Shown here piece after piece: positions 35,001 to 47,336 of a stretch of 64,000 bases of DNA; position 1 is the first letter of the stretch; every line of letters begins with the position of its first letter. The stretch covers positions 6,645,501-6,709,500 of the forward strand of contig OY727093.1 of assembly GCA_963402885.1 (NCBI GenBank), in the 5' to 3' direction. Below the pieces are notes generated by a model. That model did no database searches. It saw nothing but the letters and a program-made list of their open reading frames with translations, and was not told where the DNA came from. A program made the position numbers and the translations under genes. The DNA is from Antedon bifida (Eukaryota; Echinodermata; Crinoidea; Comatulida; Antedonidae).

Positions 35001-38000
35001 AGTTTTTAACTGGAATAGATTTTTTCTAAGTGAATGTATTAACTACATCTGCCAGGTGCGTTGACTTGGATTGTTGTTTTAACCAGAGCTTGTACTTTAG
35101 GTTTGAAACAACTATAGGCTAATGTAGCAAATCCTGCTGGTACTTAGTGATTGGTGGTAATGCATGATAGGAAAGACAAGGTAGCAGTTAGTAACAGCCA
35201 ATCATTTTTACTATTGTCAAGTCAAGGTAAAAGACAAGGTCTGAGAAATTGTCATATTTGATATTCCATATAAGTTGATAATATTAGTTACACTCTGCTT
35301 GTTCACGGAATACGGGAAATATCTACGTTCTGGTTCCATATTCCATGAGGCCGAATGGAATATGGAACCAGAATGTAGATATTTCCCGTATTTCGTAAGA
35401 ACAAGCAGGGTGCAACGATTTTATCTCTTAGATAAATATTCGATGGTTGAAATCACAACTACGCATGCGCTCAACGATAAAAATACAATACATAAACAAC
35501 GCGCGTAGAAACATCAAACAGGTAATACGGGATATATTACCCTTCTGATCCGCTTGACTGAGTAAATGGGCGTTATACGGAATTATATCTCATACACATT
35601 GACCAATCAGATTACAGAATTCACGTACACTAAGAGATAACATGTAATATCTCTAATTCAAATGTTTCCAAAATTTATATTTCACAACAAATATTATTTC
35701 TTTGTAACTGTATACTGTCTTCAAGTCCAATCAAATGACGACATAATCAACAAGAACAATACAATCGTTGTATCATATGAATTGATTGTTCTTATTGATC
35801 ATGAGATCATTGATTTTACTTGTGATTTGAATTATATTTTCATCAAAAACAGTATATAAATGTTTTTTGTTGCACTGTATATTCAGGGCAAAGATATTTC
35901 ACATACAAAACTAAAAATGAAAACTAAAATGATACTATAAATAATTACAATTTACAGTAGGCTAGAAACAAACGCCATTTCATACTATAATAATTATAAT
36001 ATAGGCTAATATTAATAAAACAATTTTACCTTACTAACCTGAGGCCTAGGGGTATGATGCCTGGACCACAGTCTACTTAACCAGTCCATTATCACAAAAT
36101 AAATCCAAGTAAAAAATATCCGTAACAGAAATATTTAATTGTCCTTATTTATACTGTACTGTTTTAGTAGTCCTAATAAAACCTCAAAACAATCACTGTC
36201 TTCTGTCTTTAGTTCTGTCAGCAAACTGATTACGCAGTCTTTATCGTGACTACCTTCGTTTGAAATGAATCATAGGCCAGAAGGAAACATATGTAAATCA
36301 GTTCAACTGGAAACCACTATTTTTTAAACAGGGATATCAGCGATTCCAAGGTCTATTGTGAATTGAGATAGCAATTTTGAATTGATATTTCTATAATAGG
36401 TGATATAGAAAAAGTATTAAAGGCTTAGATAATTTAAAACAGATAATCGGAAATGCACACTAAAGGAATTTCCTTTCAAACAGCGAATTAGTTTTACGAC
36501 CAAGTTGAAAAATGTTATGGTACATGAAACATGACGTACGTAAAGAGTTTCTGCAGAAACAAACGTCATTACTGTCTAGATTGTAAAAAGTTTATGATCT
36601 TTATGAAATCATTTGTTAGACAGTTTGTTACTACTACAGTACACTATGGTCATTACTGTACAAGTAGGTAATTTGACCATCACTCTCCTAATAATAAATA
36701 CAATAAAAAACCAAAATAAATAATATTAAGTATAATTTTCCAATTGTAAATTCTGCCAAGCGTTGTGTACTAAAATTCTATTTAAAAAGTTCCAGTTTAA
36801 CAAAAGTTGTTTATGATCATGTAAAATGTTTTTTTCAATAGATTTTCCACATATAGAAGGCAACAACGGCAGACATCCACAGGTTTGACATATTAATCTT
36901 TAAATTTCACAACATTTTCAGTTTTTATGCAATTTCCTGATAAATTGTATAATAAAGTTTCCAACATGAACTATTGACCTATGCAGACAGCTATGTTGAA
37001 AACTGTATTGTGCCTGTCAGAGTGTCATTATGTGGAATTTGTTAACAAAAAACATCATTGTATAAAGCTAAATATTTGTCAACTTCTTCCTTAATACTAC
37101 TAATCTGTCAGCCAGAGAAGCACTTTACAGATAAAAATCTCTTTACAATCATCAGTAAATCAACCAAATATTTTCTCTGCATACTTACTACAACAATAGT
37201 ATACAAACTAGAATTTAATTCGTCACTTTGACGAATTATAGGTGATCATTTTTATCATTTTACTGATTTTTTTTTAAACATGCACGTACGTTAACATACG
37301 ATCGGAAAATGTTGATGTATGCCATCCTATTATATTCTTATAGAGCTGAGTTGTGCCTATATGCCATATACAATATGTACAGTATATACTGTATATCTAT
37401 ATACAGTGTAGCATAGGTGAAATTACGGGACACACATGTTCTAATTTTTTGGCATGATGACGTTATCAAACTAAACTTTAAGATGACAATTTCGAAAGAT
37501 AATTAATTGAGCAAAAAAATATAAGATTTGGAAAAAAATTTGGCACGTAGAAGCGCTGTGCGCGCTCTTTGAATTGTGTATAACTTTGACGAAAAATATG
37601 AAAAAACTACTTTTTCACTTCAACTGGCCATATGTTAACGTCACAACATCCGATAGGCTTAATTTTTATATGAATTAATATCTACATTTCATCAGCTTTC
37701 ATAATAAATTATAATCATCAAGGTAACCTTCAATTCTGAAGAGCTGTAAGATATTCAAATTTACTGCGAAGGTGAAATTACACGGCCTACGTTATTCAAG
37801 TTTTTACGCGTGATGACGTCATTAAAATGAAGATAGTGTCAACTCATGATAAAGATAATTAATTAAGCAAGCACATACTGAAAGTTGTGCGAAATTCGAG
37901 CACACATAACCAAGATGCGCTCTGTTGAATGTGATAATCTACACAAAAAGATAACAAATCCTAATTTTTAAATTCAAGTGGCCATTTGATGACGTCAAAA

Positions 38001-41000
38001 CATTTTGTACGTAAAATGTGTACATGAATTCATATCTACAACTCAATGGCTTCCAGAATAAGTTAAAAAAATCGGGGGTCATCTTGCATTCTGAAGAATT
38101 ATTTTCATTTTAAAAAAGACCTATTTTTCACCATTTTCAGAACTTTTGTAAAATTAATGTGCGCACTTTGTCATTTTTAACGTGCTCGTATAGCGTTATT
38201 TTAAGTCGGAACTGACTCAAATTTGGTGAATGTACTAAGGATGGTGAGTAGAATGAGATTTGTAAAAAAAATTTATGTTTTTTACGCTTTTTAAGTATCG
38301 CGCTCGCAAAAACGCATTTTTGCGCAGTAATTTTTTGAAACACGCAAATGGCCTAATTCATGCTCTAAATTGATCAAAACTTAATTTTGAGCGTTTTAAA
38401 TTTTTAACGCGCGATATCACGCGCATGAACCTACGTGCGCGTGCGTTTTTATTTGCTAATATTTTTACCCTTGATCTGAAGTTTACGTGTAGTGAATTTC
38501 ATTAATATGTGATAATGAATTATGGAGATATGATTGATAATGTGATTTCGCAAAATGGCGTATAAATGTCGTCACGGATGAGTGATCACGCTGGAAAGCT
38601 TATTAGGATTAAGTTATATTATTTGAAAGATATTCTGAAATTTTTGTAATTATTGACATTAAACTTTTTGAGATAATTGTTACACAAAATAGTGTACAGA
38701 AACAATAAAAAGAAAAAAAAAAATAATAATAAAGATTTTATACAATAACAATAGGTGATCATTTTATTCTAAATGATCACCTAATAATGAATGATGAATA
38801 GAAAAGAGAATATTTATGAATTGACTGAATTATTTAACAAGGATGGAGGTGGAGTCAGGTTTATGACAGTCAGTCAAGCTCTCAACAAATGGAAATACAC
38901 TTCAATGAATACAAACATTATTTATGTTGTTCTAACTAGTGTAAGTAAACTTTTACTAAACAAATTGGCTGCTTCCATCTTGAATCAATGTCGAAGGAAG
39001 TCTAGGTCATTCAAAAACGCAGTGCTTCGAAATTGGCCGCAGAGCAGAACATTATATTGAAAGTGTACACTACAGGTCGGTTTTCAAACACACACAGCCA
39101 CCAGCCTAAGAAAATCTTTAAATGGTTACAAAAGGTAAAAGTGCAATAGTACTATTAAATATAAATGTTACTGTGCAATAAACCTATTCTGATACTAACC
39201 ATTAAATTGAACCATTAAACTATTGAGAGTCATGTGATATGAAATCAACCAATCAAATGGCAAGGAAAATGTGCGTAATTGTCTAGAAGTTACTGTACAG
39301 GATGTACAGTACAGTATAAACACCTCAGACATACACTCATTCAAAATACAGTAATTAACAAATTGAGATTATAATCATTTTAATAACATGAATGAGATGT
39401 ATGTGACTAAACTTCAGTTCCACTTTAGTTTGGATGAAGGATAGAAGCTGACACTATAGTACTAGTAGTCAATCCATCCTCAAAAAGTACACTTCAACTT
39501 TATCACCAAAATACCAAAGTACTATAAAAACAATTCAATATTTTCACTTTATTCAAGTTCAAATATCATAGATGTATAAACAAAGATATTTCAAATGTCA
39601 TATTTTCCAGGGGCGGATTTTAAGCTGGATAAATAAAATATTTCTGAAGGAAGCAAGATTTTATTTGTTGAATCATTTATTTTATTTTTGCAACATGTGG
39701 ATTTACACAAGTACTTTAATGACTTCCTTTAGATTGACGCACATGTGTCTCATGTCCGAGAAAACATGTCCAAGTAATAACAACAAATCCCGTTTTTGGT
39801 ATGGTTTTAATCATTTTTACAGTATGATGTTGACAAAATGAAAATAACAACTAGAATTTAATTCGTCACTTTGACGAATTATAGGTGATCATTTTTATCA
39901 TTTTACTGAAATAAATTTTTTTTAAACATGCACGTACGTTAACATACGATCGGAAAATGTTGATGTATGCCATCCTATTATATGCTTATAGTGCTGAGTT
40001 GTGCCTATATGCCATATACAATATGTACAGTATATACTGTATATCTATATACAGTGTAGCATAGGCGAAATTACGGGACACACATGTTCTAATTTTTTGG
40101 CATGATGACGTTATCAAACTAAACTTTAAGATGACAATTTCGAAAGATAATTAATTGAGCAAAAAAATATAAGATTTGGAAAAAAATTTGGCACGTAGAA
40201 GCGCTGTGCGCGCTCTTTGAATTGTGTATAACTTTGACGAAAAATATGAAAAAACTACTTTTTCACTTCAACTGGCCATATGTTAACGTCACAACATCCG
40301 ATAGGCTTAATTTTTATATGAATTAATATCTACATTTCATCAGCTTTCATAATAAATTATAATCATCAAGGTAACCTTCAATTCTGAAGAGCTGTAAGAT
40401 ATTCAAATTTACTGCGAAGGTGAAATTACACGGCCTACGTTATTCAAGTTTTTACGCGTGATGACGTCATTAAAATGAAGATAGTGTCAACTCATGATAA
40501 AGATAATTAATTAAGCAAGCACATACTGAAAGTTGTGCGAAATTCGAGCACACATAACCAAGATGCGCTCTGTTGAATGTGATAATCTACACAAAAAGAT
40601 AACAAATCCTAATTTTTAAATTCAAGTGGCCATTTGATGACGTCAAAACATTTTGTACGTAAAATGTGTACATGAATTCATATCTACAACTCAATGGCTT
40701 CCAGAATAAGTTAAAAAAATCGGGGGTCATCTTGCATTCTGAAGAATTATTTTCATTTTAAAAAAGACCTATTTTTCACCATTTTCAGAACTTTCGTAAA
40801 ATTAATGTGCGCACTTTGTCATTTTTAACGTGCTCGTATAGCGTTATTTTAAGTCGGAACTGACTCAAATTTGGTGAATGTACTAAGGATGGTGAGTAGA
40901 ATGAGATTTGTAAAACAAATTCATGTTTTTTACGCTTTTTAAGTATCGCGCACGCAAAAACGCATTTTTGCGCAGTAATTTTTTGAAACACGCAAATGGC

Positions 41001-42785
41001 CTAATTCATGCTCTAAATTGATCAAAACTTAATTTTGAGCGTTTTAAATTTTTAACGCGCGATATCACGCGCATGAACCTACGTGCGCGTGCGTTTTTAT
41101 TTGCTAATATTTTTACCCTTGATCTGAAGTTTACGTGTAGTGAATTTCATTAATATGTGATAATGAATTATGGAGATATGATTGATAATGTGATTTCGCA
41201 AAATGGCGTATAAATGTCGTCACGGATGAGTGATCACGCTGGAAAGCTTATTAGGATTAAGTTATATTATTTGAAAGATATTCTGAAATTTTTGTAATCA
41301 TTGACATTAAACTTTTTGAGATAATTGTTACACAAAATAGTGTACAGAAACAATAAAAAGAAAAAAAAAAATAATAATAAAGATTTTATACAATAACAAT
41401 AGGTGATCATTTTATTCTAAATGATCACCTAATAAAAGGAGTTTTTTATGATACTGTATACAGCACTGTACAAGAATAGAGAGAGGGAAGAAAAAATGTC
41501 TTATGAGTCATAAACCATAATGTAATATTAATTATAATATCCACACAACAGTTAACACCCATCTTCTTTATTCTCCGGTCTTTGATAATCTAAAATAATA
41601 TCGAAACTACTGTTTTCTATAAAAAAAAATGTAATTGCTAATAAATAAACAAAAAATACATTGTGTACAATTATTATTGTTCAACTATCTTCTCTAATGG
41701 CGAAGGATTTGAAATCAATTTTTTTTTCATATACAACAGTTTTAAATACTGTATCAACAGGCACACAGTTTTTTTTTCAAAAACACACATACAGTATTAC
41801 CAATGCTTGTATGTTTGTGACAAGGTCATAATATGGCACAATATTTGCAATTTAATTTGTACTGTATTACTTTGTAAAATTAAAAATCAAAGGCCACATT
41901 TATTTTCAAAAGGAAAATATCACTTGAAAGTTATTAACCTTCTATTTGATTTTCACTTTCACTCCATGGATGATTCTTAAACACATGTTGATATTTTTAC
42001 AATGACTCTTCACTATTTGTAAGTTTACAGTACATATAATCCGTGCAATGTTCTCTCAAAAGCTGGTTTTGCCAGATATAAATTGGCTCCCAACCGGTAA
42101 TAAATATGGTGTATAAAAATATTACCTAAAATGTATTGTAGTTGTAGGCTACAGAGGGTATTACTTTTTAATTGGATTTAGAAAAAGTACAATATATTTT
42201 TGGTGACATTGTTATTATAGTACAGTACAGCACCGGTCTCACTTCATTTTGTAGGGCAAACAGGCCTTTTCTTTTGAGGTGAGCGAGTGTGATCACTCAC
42301 CTAACACACTCCTAAACTGCCCTTGAGGTGTGCGATTTATAACACACTTAAATTTGGTATTAACTTCTACACACCAAAATACAAACGGCACACCTACAGC
42401 ACCCCTGAATTTATTGAGGAGTGCAATTTGTAGCACACCTACAGCACCCCTGAATGTATTGAGGAGTGCAATTTGTAGCACACCTACAATTTTAAAAAGA
42501 CAAGGCCTGGCAAATGCTCTCTCTGATGCTTCACCTGCAATCCCAGTATAGGTTGAGATAAGACGCACAAGGATCAACACACCAAGTACTGTACTAATGG
42601 TATATTGAACCATATACAAAAATGTCTTTGTACTGTTGCAATTGTATAAATCTAAACGCATAAAATACTGAATATAACACAATACCACATAGATTAATTA
42701 AATAACAAATAAAAATTGAATTACTTACGGATGAAGGCGGTTGCTGGGCAACACAGCATCCAAAACATATCCATAAATCACCCAT
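32032..42785 (-). CDS. CDC42SE: CDC42 small effector protein (SPEC family)
   Basis: Three exons join in frame: 42729-42785, 33878-33982 and 32032-32145, giving 91 residues (human CDC42SE1 79, CDC42SE2 84). Exon 1 (MGDLWICFGCCVAQQPPSS) has the Trp and the Cys-Cys pair that in mammals are palmitoylated and anchor the protein at the membrane. Exon 2 starts with the basic KRRRHIDRSMIG and holds the CRIB motif IGLPTDFRHTGHIGSGEM, which binds GTP-loaded Cdc42. Exon 3 has LQTQMSSKGG, like the family's QEQMRSKG, then a longer tail than in human. The family links Cdc42 to actin and phagocytosis. Intron 1 is 8.7 kb and contains two copies of the 1.6-kb repeat and a second candidate first exon (36039-36089). 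A vertebrate SE1/SE2 distinction cannot be made. Confidence 0.9.
33721..33870. mobile_element. CTGTCTACACTATC MITE abutting a CDC42SE splice donor
   Basis: TAAACTTTATCTACACTAAC at the left is mirrored by GATAGTGTAGACAGAGCTTA at the right. Its right edge is 2 bp from the donor GTAAG (33873-33877, minus strand) of CDC42SE exon 2. Confidence 0.85.
34091..34198 (+). repeat. Tandem repeat, three copies of 38 bp
   Basis: Units start at 34091, 34129 and 34167 with CTGGATGACACTYTAA-type starts and AAAATAAAATAATGT ends. Within CDC42SE intron sequence. Confidence 0.85.
34797..35012 (+). repeat. Tandem duplication of about 113 bp
   Basis: GATCTTGAAATCTGAGCCTA followed by ACATTATTTTCTAACTTTAA occurs twice (about 34797-34905 and 34910-35012) with few differences. 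A recent local duplication. Confidence 0.85.
35287..35416. repeat. Foldback hairpin, 130 bp with about 60-bp arms
   Basis: One arm runs GTTACACTCTGCTTGTTC to GGTTCCATATTCCAT. After about 8 bases of loop (GAGGCCGA) its near-perfect complement returns. Few mismatches remain, so it formed recently or is maintained. It lies in CDC42SE intron 1, between exon 2 and the alternative first exon. Confidence 0.85.
36039..36089 (-). CDS. CDC42SE: Candidate alternative first exon of CDC42SE
   Basis: An ATG at 36087-36089 opens MDWLSRLWSRHHTPRPQ and ends at a donor GTTAGT in phase 0, the same phase as exon 42729-42785. Splicing to 33878-33982 would give an 89-residue protein with intact CRIB but without the Cys-Cys pair of the distal exon. 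A conserved-looking Trp and basic residues remain. It lies just upstream of the shared exons, with TAGGCTAG/AGGCCTAGG words around it as at other first exons. Inferred from frame and splice signals only. Confidence 0.5.
37206..38787 (+). repeat. 1.6-kb modular repeat, copy 2
   Basis: Near-identical to copies 1 and 3; the differences I noticed are a few substitutions and small indels near the left end (for example a shorter CTGATTTTTTTT stretch). Same terminal hairpins. It lies in CDC42SE intron 1, upstream of the alternative exon. Confidence 0.92.
39849..41435 (+). repeat. 1.6-kb modular repeat, copy 3
   Basis: Same orientation as copy 2 and separated from it by about 1.06 kb of unrelated sequence. 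Flanks differ (AAAATAAC before, AAGGAG after) and no clear target duplication is visible. It carries the same hairpin ends and modules. Confidence 0.92.
42391..42490 (+). repeat. Tandem repeat, two copies of 45 bp plus a start
   Basis: CACCTACAGCACCCCTGAAT units start at 42391 and 42436, and a third start (CACCTACAAT) is at 42481. The open frames of about 70-130 codons here are by-products of the repeat. Confidence 0.8.
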
Positions 42786-43141
42786 GATGTATAGTAATAG
42801 TAAAAGTTCAAGTTAAAATTATTAATATTGCTAATCCCTTCCTTATACTGTTTGTACTCCCCTTGTTTGTAGTTGTTTTCCAAGTATTGTTGTTTACATT
42901 CAAAACATTTTGGTCAAGATAATTTTTCTTTTTCAATCTAGTCTATCAGCAACGTTCCTGCAAAGAACAAAAAAAAAGTGGATTTTATTTAATACCAAGT
43001 ATATTTGTATTGTTTTTCAAAGTTCAAATGGTGCAGTTATTAAAATTGAATTTCCTGGGTTATCCTCGAATAACTTAGAAGATTATTGCTGTCTATCTGA
43101 ATTTTCAGGTTACTTACACACCAGTCCTTTGGGACTCTGTA

Positions 43142-43690
43142 GTGACCATCTCAGAAAATAAATACATGAACCAACAGTGGTGTTGGTTGTCTATGACCGC
43201 TGTTACTTGGATGCCTGTTTCTGGGATGGATCCCATTAGATGTAAATGTTATCTATTTAAGAGTTACTGTGTCAGCATGTACTGTTCAACCTTATGGTGT
43301 AGATATAATAAGAGCACCCTGAGATCACTGAAAGTATGTTATAACAATGCCTTACGTTTGCTGCTGAAGCAGCGTAGACATTGTAGTGCAAGCATGATGT
43401 TTGTCTTAAATGACGTCCCATCCTTTGATGAGTTCATTAGAAAATCTGTTTTTAGTTTTAAAAATCGTGTGAACGCAAGTAGTAATTCCTTGATCATGGC
43501 CATTAATCGCCACGTTCTTAATGTGTCAAGAATGCACATACAATGGAATGCTTTGTTGCATTGACTTTATATATTTACATATCTTTGTTTTTGTTCTATG
43601 AGCTGTTAGATTAAGATTTTTTTTTTCTCTCTTTTGCTATGGATATAATATTATGTCACCATGATATTCCGAAATAAAAAGATAAATGAA
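43142..43690 (+). pseudogene. Decayed LINE, C-terminal region and 3' tail
   Basis: The frame from 43142 to 43564 reads LFKSYCVSMYCSTLWCRYNK and LRSLKVCYNNALRLLLKQRR, then SASMMFVLNDVPSFDEFIRK. This is the region after the reverse transcriptase domain in CR1/Rex/L2-like non-LTR retrotransposons (family pattern YCxxLYGxxLW, LRVAYNxAxRxLL, SxSxMFVxNxVP). It is followed by a 3' tail with CTATGGATATAATATTATG and CCGAAATAAAAAGATAAATG repeats. The enzyme domains are absent, so it is a 5'-truncated dead copy. Confidence 0.8.
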
Positions 43691-43713
43691 AAGATAAATG
43701 AAAATGAAATTAG

Positions 43714-43843
43714 AGGGAGCAGGTCACGGATGACACCATTATCTAGGGCTCTACTCTTTCATTCTATTTGCAAATGACGTATTCCTCTTTTCGGAAAGAG
43801 GCTATTGTTGGTTTATCCAGATAAGCTAGGCATGAAATAGACC
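43714..43843 (+). repeat. Unclassified 'TTTATCCAGATAA' repeat, decayed copy
   Basis: GGTCACGGATGACACCATTA, CCTCTTTTCGGAAAGAGGC and GTTTATCCAGATAAGC match the 16055 and 16626 copies in order. It follows directly after the LINE tail. Confidence 0.65.
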
Positions 43844-44485
43844 ATGATTTTGAGATTTTATGTAAAATTTAAATTTATCCAGTGGTTTTTGTGAATAGCT
43901 TAATAGATTTGTACTCTGCTGCTAACAGCCAAACAGTGTTAAAAAATGTTGCAAAAAAACAGCATAATATATGGATCCAGGGTGAATAGTATTTGCAACC
44001 TTCAGGGTTGTAATATCTAAGGTATTTTCCTCTTCAAGGAAATATCAGCCATTAAAAAGGGAACCCTTAAAAAGACAATTTCTGAAATTGCTCAATCAAT
44101 GGTTTTATATTTAAGCTCAAGACTTTTTTGGTAGAGAGAGAAAAACATCAAAGGAGTGAGACTTGATACAGTACAGAGAGGCAGCATACTGTCCTTTAAT
44201 GCTTGCATATTTTGACGACATATAACTCAGTGATCAGTTGGTATTTAAAAGAATTTCTATTTCAGAGTTTAGCCTGCCCTGGGACTTCTGTTCAATTAAT
44301 TAAATTCCAATGCTAAATCAATATTACATCAGTTTGCCAATATTCTACATTCCCTTGAGGAATATGAGTGGTATACAATATAATATATAAATAAACAAGC
44401 TGGACCGAAATCATATGAAACTTGTTTTTCTTTTTGTGCATAAATAAGCAGTACATTTTATCCTGGTGGTCTATACTGTATTATG

Positions 44486-44925
44486 TAAAGCTCTGTCTAC
44501 ACTATTAAACTAGTTTGACAAAAAAAGTGTGATGTGCCCAAATATGGTAGTGATACTCCCAAATATGGTAGTTGTAACTGCGGCCTCACTGGCCACTTCT
44601 TTGAGTTGAGATTAATACATAATAAAGAACACGGAAGTATCATGCAACAATCGAAATATTTTATTGTGTACTTCATATAGTGTAACTTATTTATACTAAT
44701 AACTAAGACCTCCGGTCTATACGCTGGCATCATCTCAACTAGCCACACTAGCCAGTGAGATTCTATTATACGTCGCCTGGTCTGGCATTTATGCAAATTA
44801 ACCCAAATACAACAATTACGTAATTGTTTGCTAGTCTACGCATACTGCCGTTACAGTAGTGATATGACATGTCCATATTGGTAAATCACATTTTTTTGTT
44901 GCATAAAGTATGATAGTGTAGACAA
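44486..44925. mobile_element. CTGTCTACACTATC MITE split by a nested insertion
   Basis: The left part (TAAAGCTCTGTCTACACTAT to 44572) and right part (44856 to TATGATAGTGTAGAC) together match one full family member. They are interrupted in the ATGGTAGTGATATG motif by the 283-bp element at 44573-44855. Confidence 0.85.
44573..44855. mobile_element. 283-bp MITE nested in another MITE
   Basis: Starts TGTAACTGCGG and ends CTGCCGTTACA (imperfect inverted repeat), flanked on both sides by GTAGT, a 5-bp target duplication that restores the host MITE motif. No coding capacity. Confidence 0.8.
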
Positions 44926-45693
44926 ACAAACAAACTGGTTGTATCATCTACAGTAGAATACCCTGAGATAATAAGTTTACTGTTTCCTGGAAATACACTC
45001 GTCACATAGACGTCCATTCCCTTCAACACAATTGTCACAAAATATTTAGTTATTATTTAAAGTACAACACTATGAGACAGACGAATAAGTTTGCTTAAGA
45101 AATATACAATAAGTGTTCAAGTCATTTGGAATAAAAAGATGCTTTTAAGAAGTGTGTATTATTATTACGGGCCTACTATACTATGAATTAATAATTGATG
45201 ATCAATACCCTCATTACTATAGGTTAGCATATCTCAAATGTCATTTAATACCACATGATGTAAATATTTCAAGTATTGGTACTCGATGTTATTCAATTAC
45301 CATTGCCTATTAAGATTCCAAAAGTTCATTGACCTTTATTATTATAATTATATAGACAAAATTGAAAGTTGTTTTCTCTTTTTTAATGGCTGACCAATTA
45401 CATACATGTGAGTTCCAAACTGTTGATAAAGGTTGTGTGGTCCCTTGTGATATAGAACATTTTTTATGTCTAATTAATAATGGGCTAATGTACATGGAGA
45501 TGAATCCCTCAATGAAATAGGATAATCAAATAATTTAATATTTTTGTTTATATTATGCGCCTGCTTCTTTTGGTACTATTGAACATTGTTCTAATAAATT
45601 ATCGAAAGTGACCTAATTTACTATAAAGTTATGTTTGACATGATACACATATGAATTAAATATATTGGGAAATGTAAAAATATATGTACTGTA

Positions 45694-45810
45694 TGGGTGC
45701 TGGGCGATACCACTCTCTTGGAGGGAGTTCAAGAAAACATCTTATTTTTCGGGTTATGTTCTCTCCTTGAAGGGGATAAGGCCTATGTCGGTTTATCCAG
45801 GTAAGCTAAC
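45694..45810 (+). repeat. Unclassified 'TTTATCCAGGTAAGC' repeat, decayed copy
   Basis: GGGCGATACCACTCTCTTGG, CTCCTTGAAGGGGATAAGGC and GTTTATCCAGGTAAGC match the family order, with heavy divergence. Confidence 0.5.
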
Positions 45811-47336
45811 TGTATTATTGATTTTTAAAAACTATTAAGTATTAGTATTACTATTTTTAATTATAAATCAGATTTAATATGTCTAATGGTACAGTATTGT
45901 ACAGTAATTTGGATAGTAACACTCATACTGTCAGCATTTAAAACAGCACCAATACACTTTTTATTACACATTTTTATATTTAAATGGGCTGTTCCAGGCC
46001 GAAACCATTTATAGTAAACGTTGAAATAACAAAAATGGTTTTTAGTTTCAATTAAAGATAAACAGAGGGAGACAGAAATGACCAACTTCCTTGTATAGGC
46101 CTCTGATTTCTAATTAATACCGTGGGCATAGCAAATAATTACAGTAACGCCATGTATCATCAACTACAGAATGATGTACTGTTTATAGTTAATCCCTGAT
46201 GACTTGTTGTAAAACTAAGCAATCATTAAAGTTTAGGAGAAAAATTAAGTTGTGGTTTACAATCATACAAAACAAATAGGAGTCTATTTATTACTGTTTG
46301 TTGTATAAGTAGTAACTACATACTGTAGGCTTATAGTAAAAATACTCTACAAGTCATTAACACATTTCTGAGAAAGAAAGGTGGGGGATGTTGGGGGTAA
46401 AACAAATAATAAATGTTACTTTATCTTGCATTCGTTGTGGGAATATCAACATTTACTGTACACTACAGTGTGTTAGCAAACAGTACAGTATTAGTATTAC
46501 TGTCGTAGCAGTACTACTACTAGTTAATATAAATTAACATTATGAAATTCTTGGTAAGATAAAAATAGGGATTTCCTATAAATCACAAGTTAACTGCTTT
46601 GTCATTTCATAAAGTACATTATTACAGGACAAACATCTGTCTGCTGATCAGTAAAAGAAAAACAAACATTGATATCATTCAGAAACCTGATATAGCTATA
46701 GGCATTGTAACCTGGAACCATACTACCCATGCACAATAAAAGTTAGTAAAGATACGGTTTTCAAATACATGCCCCTGACTTGCATAAACAGTAAAAACAT
46801 ACTTATATACTTACTAAAAATTACAATTCAATAAAAACAACATGTGATTTCAAAAGCAATGCAACAAGTTAATGAAGCCAGACAGGTATAATATACTTCC
46901 CTTATTCTACTATTGTTTGACCACCAAAGCAGGACTAACCTTGCACAGGTACCAAGGCTAACAAACAATGGACTTTAAATGTTTACAAGCTCTTTCCTAC
47001 TATACAACAATATTAATGTACATAGTAACATGTGTATTTAGAACATGCAAACATATTGGAAAAGGATAAACAAAGTGTTCAGTTTGAATTGCATGACAAT
47101 ATGTTTGTTTTGATATCCTTTTATAAAGCACCATGCTTGCTGTACTGTGGAAACAATGTGTTGGTAGTGTACAATTCAAGTGCTAAGCTATAAAGTTTAT
47201 TGCTAGAAAAAAGATCACAAAAAACTAAGTACAGTACATTATACTTGGGAAACTAAAGGATGAAATAAGTTTCTAAATACCTATCATACTATACTATAAT
47301 CCTAAAAAATGGTAGGGATAAATATAATTATTTATA

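Noticed and set aside
42293-42688. 131-residue open frame
   Set aside because: The frame runs through a 45-bp tandem repeat, starts without context and has no family resemblance; the true coding exon on this strand is 42729-42785.
43142-43564. Intact host gene of 140 residues
   Set aside because: The motifs are those of the C-terminal region of a LINE polyprotein, 5'-truncated and followed by a LINE-type tail.
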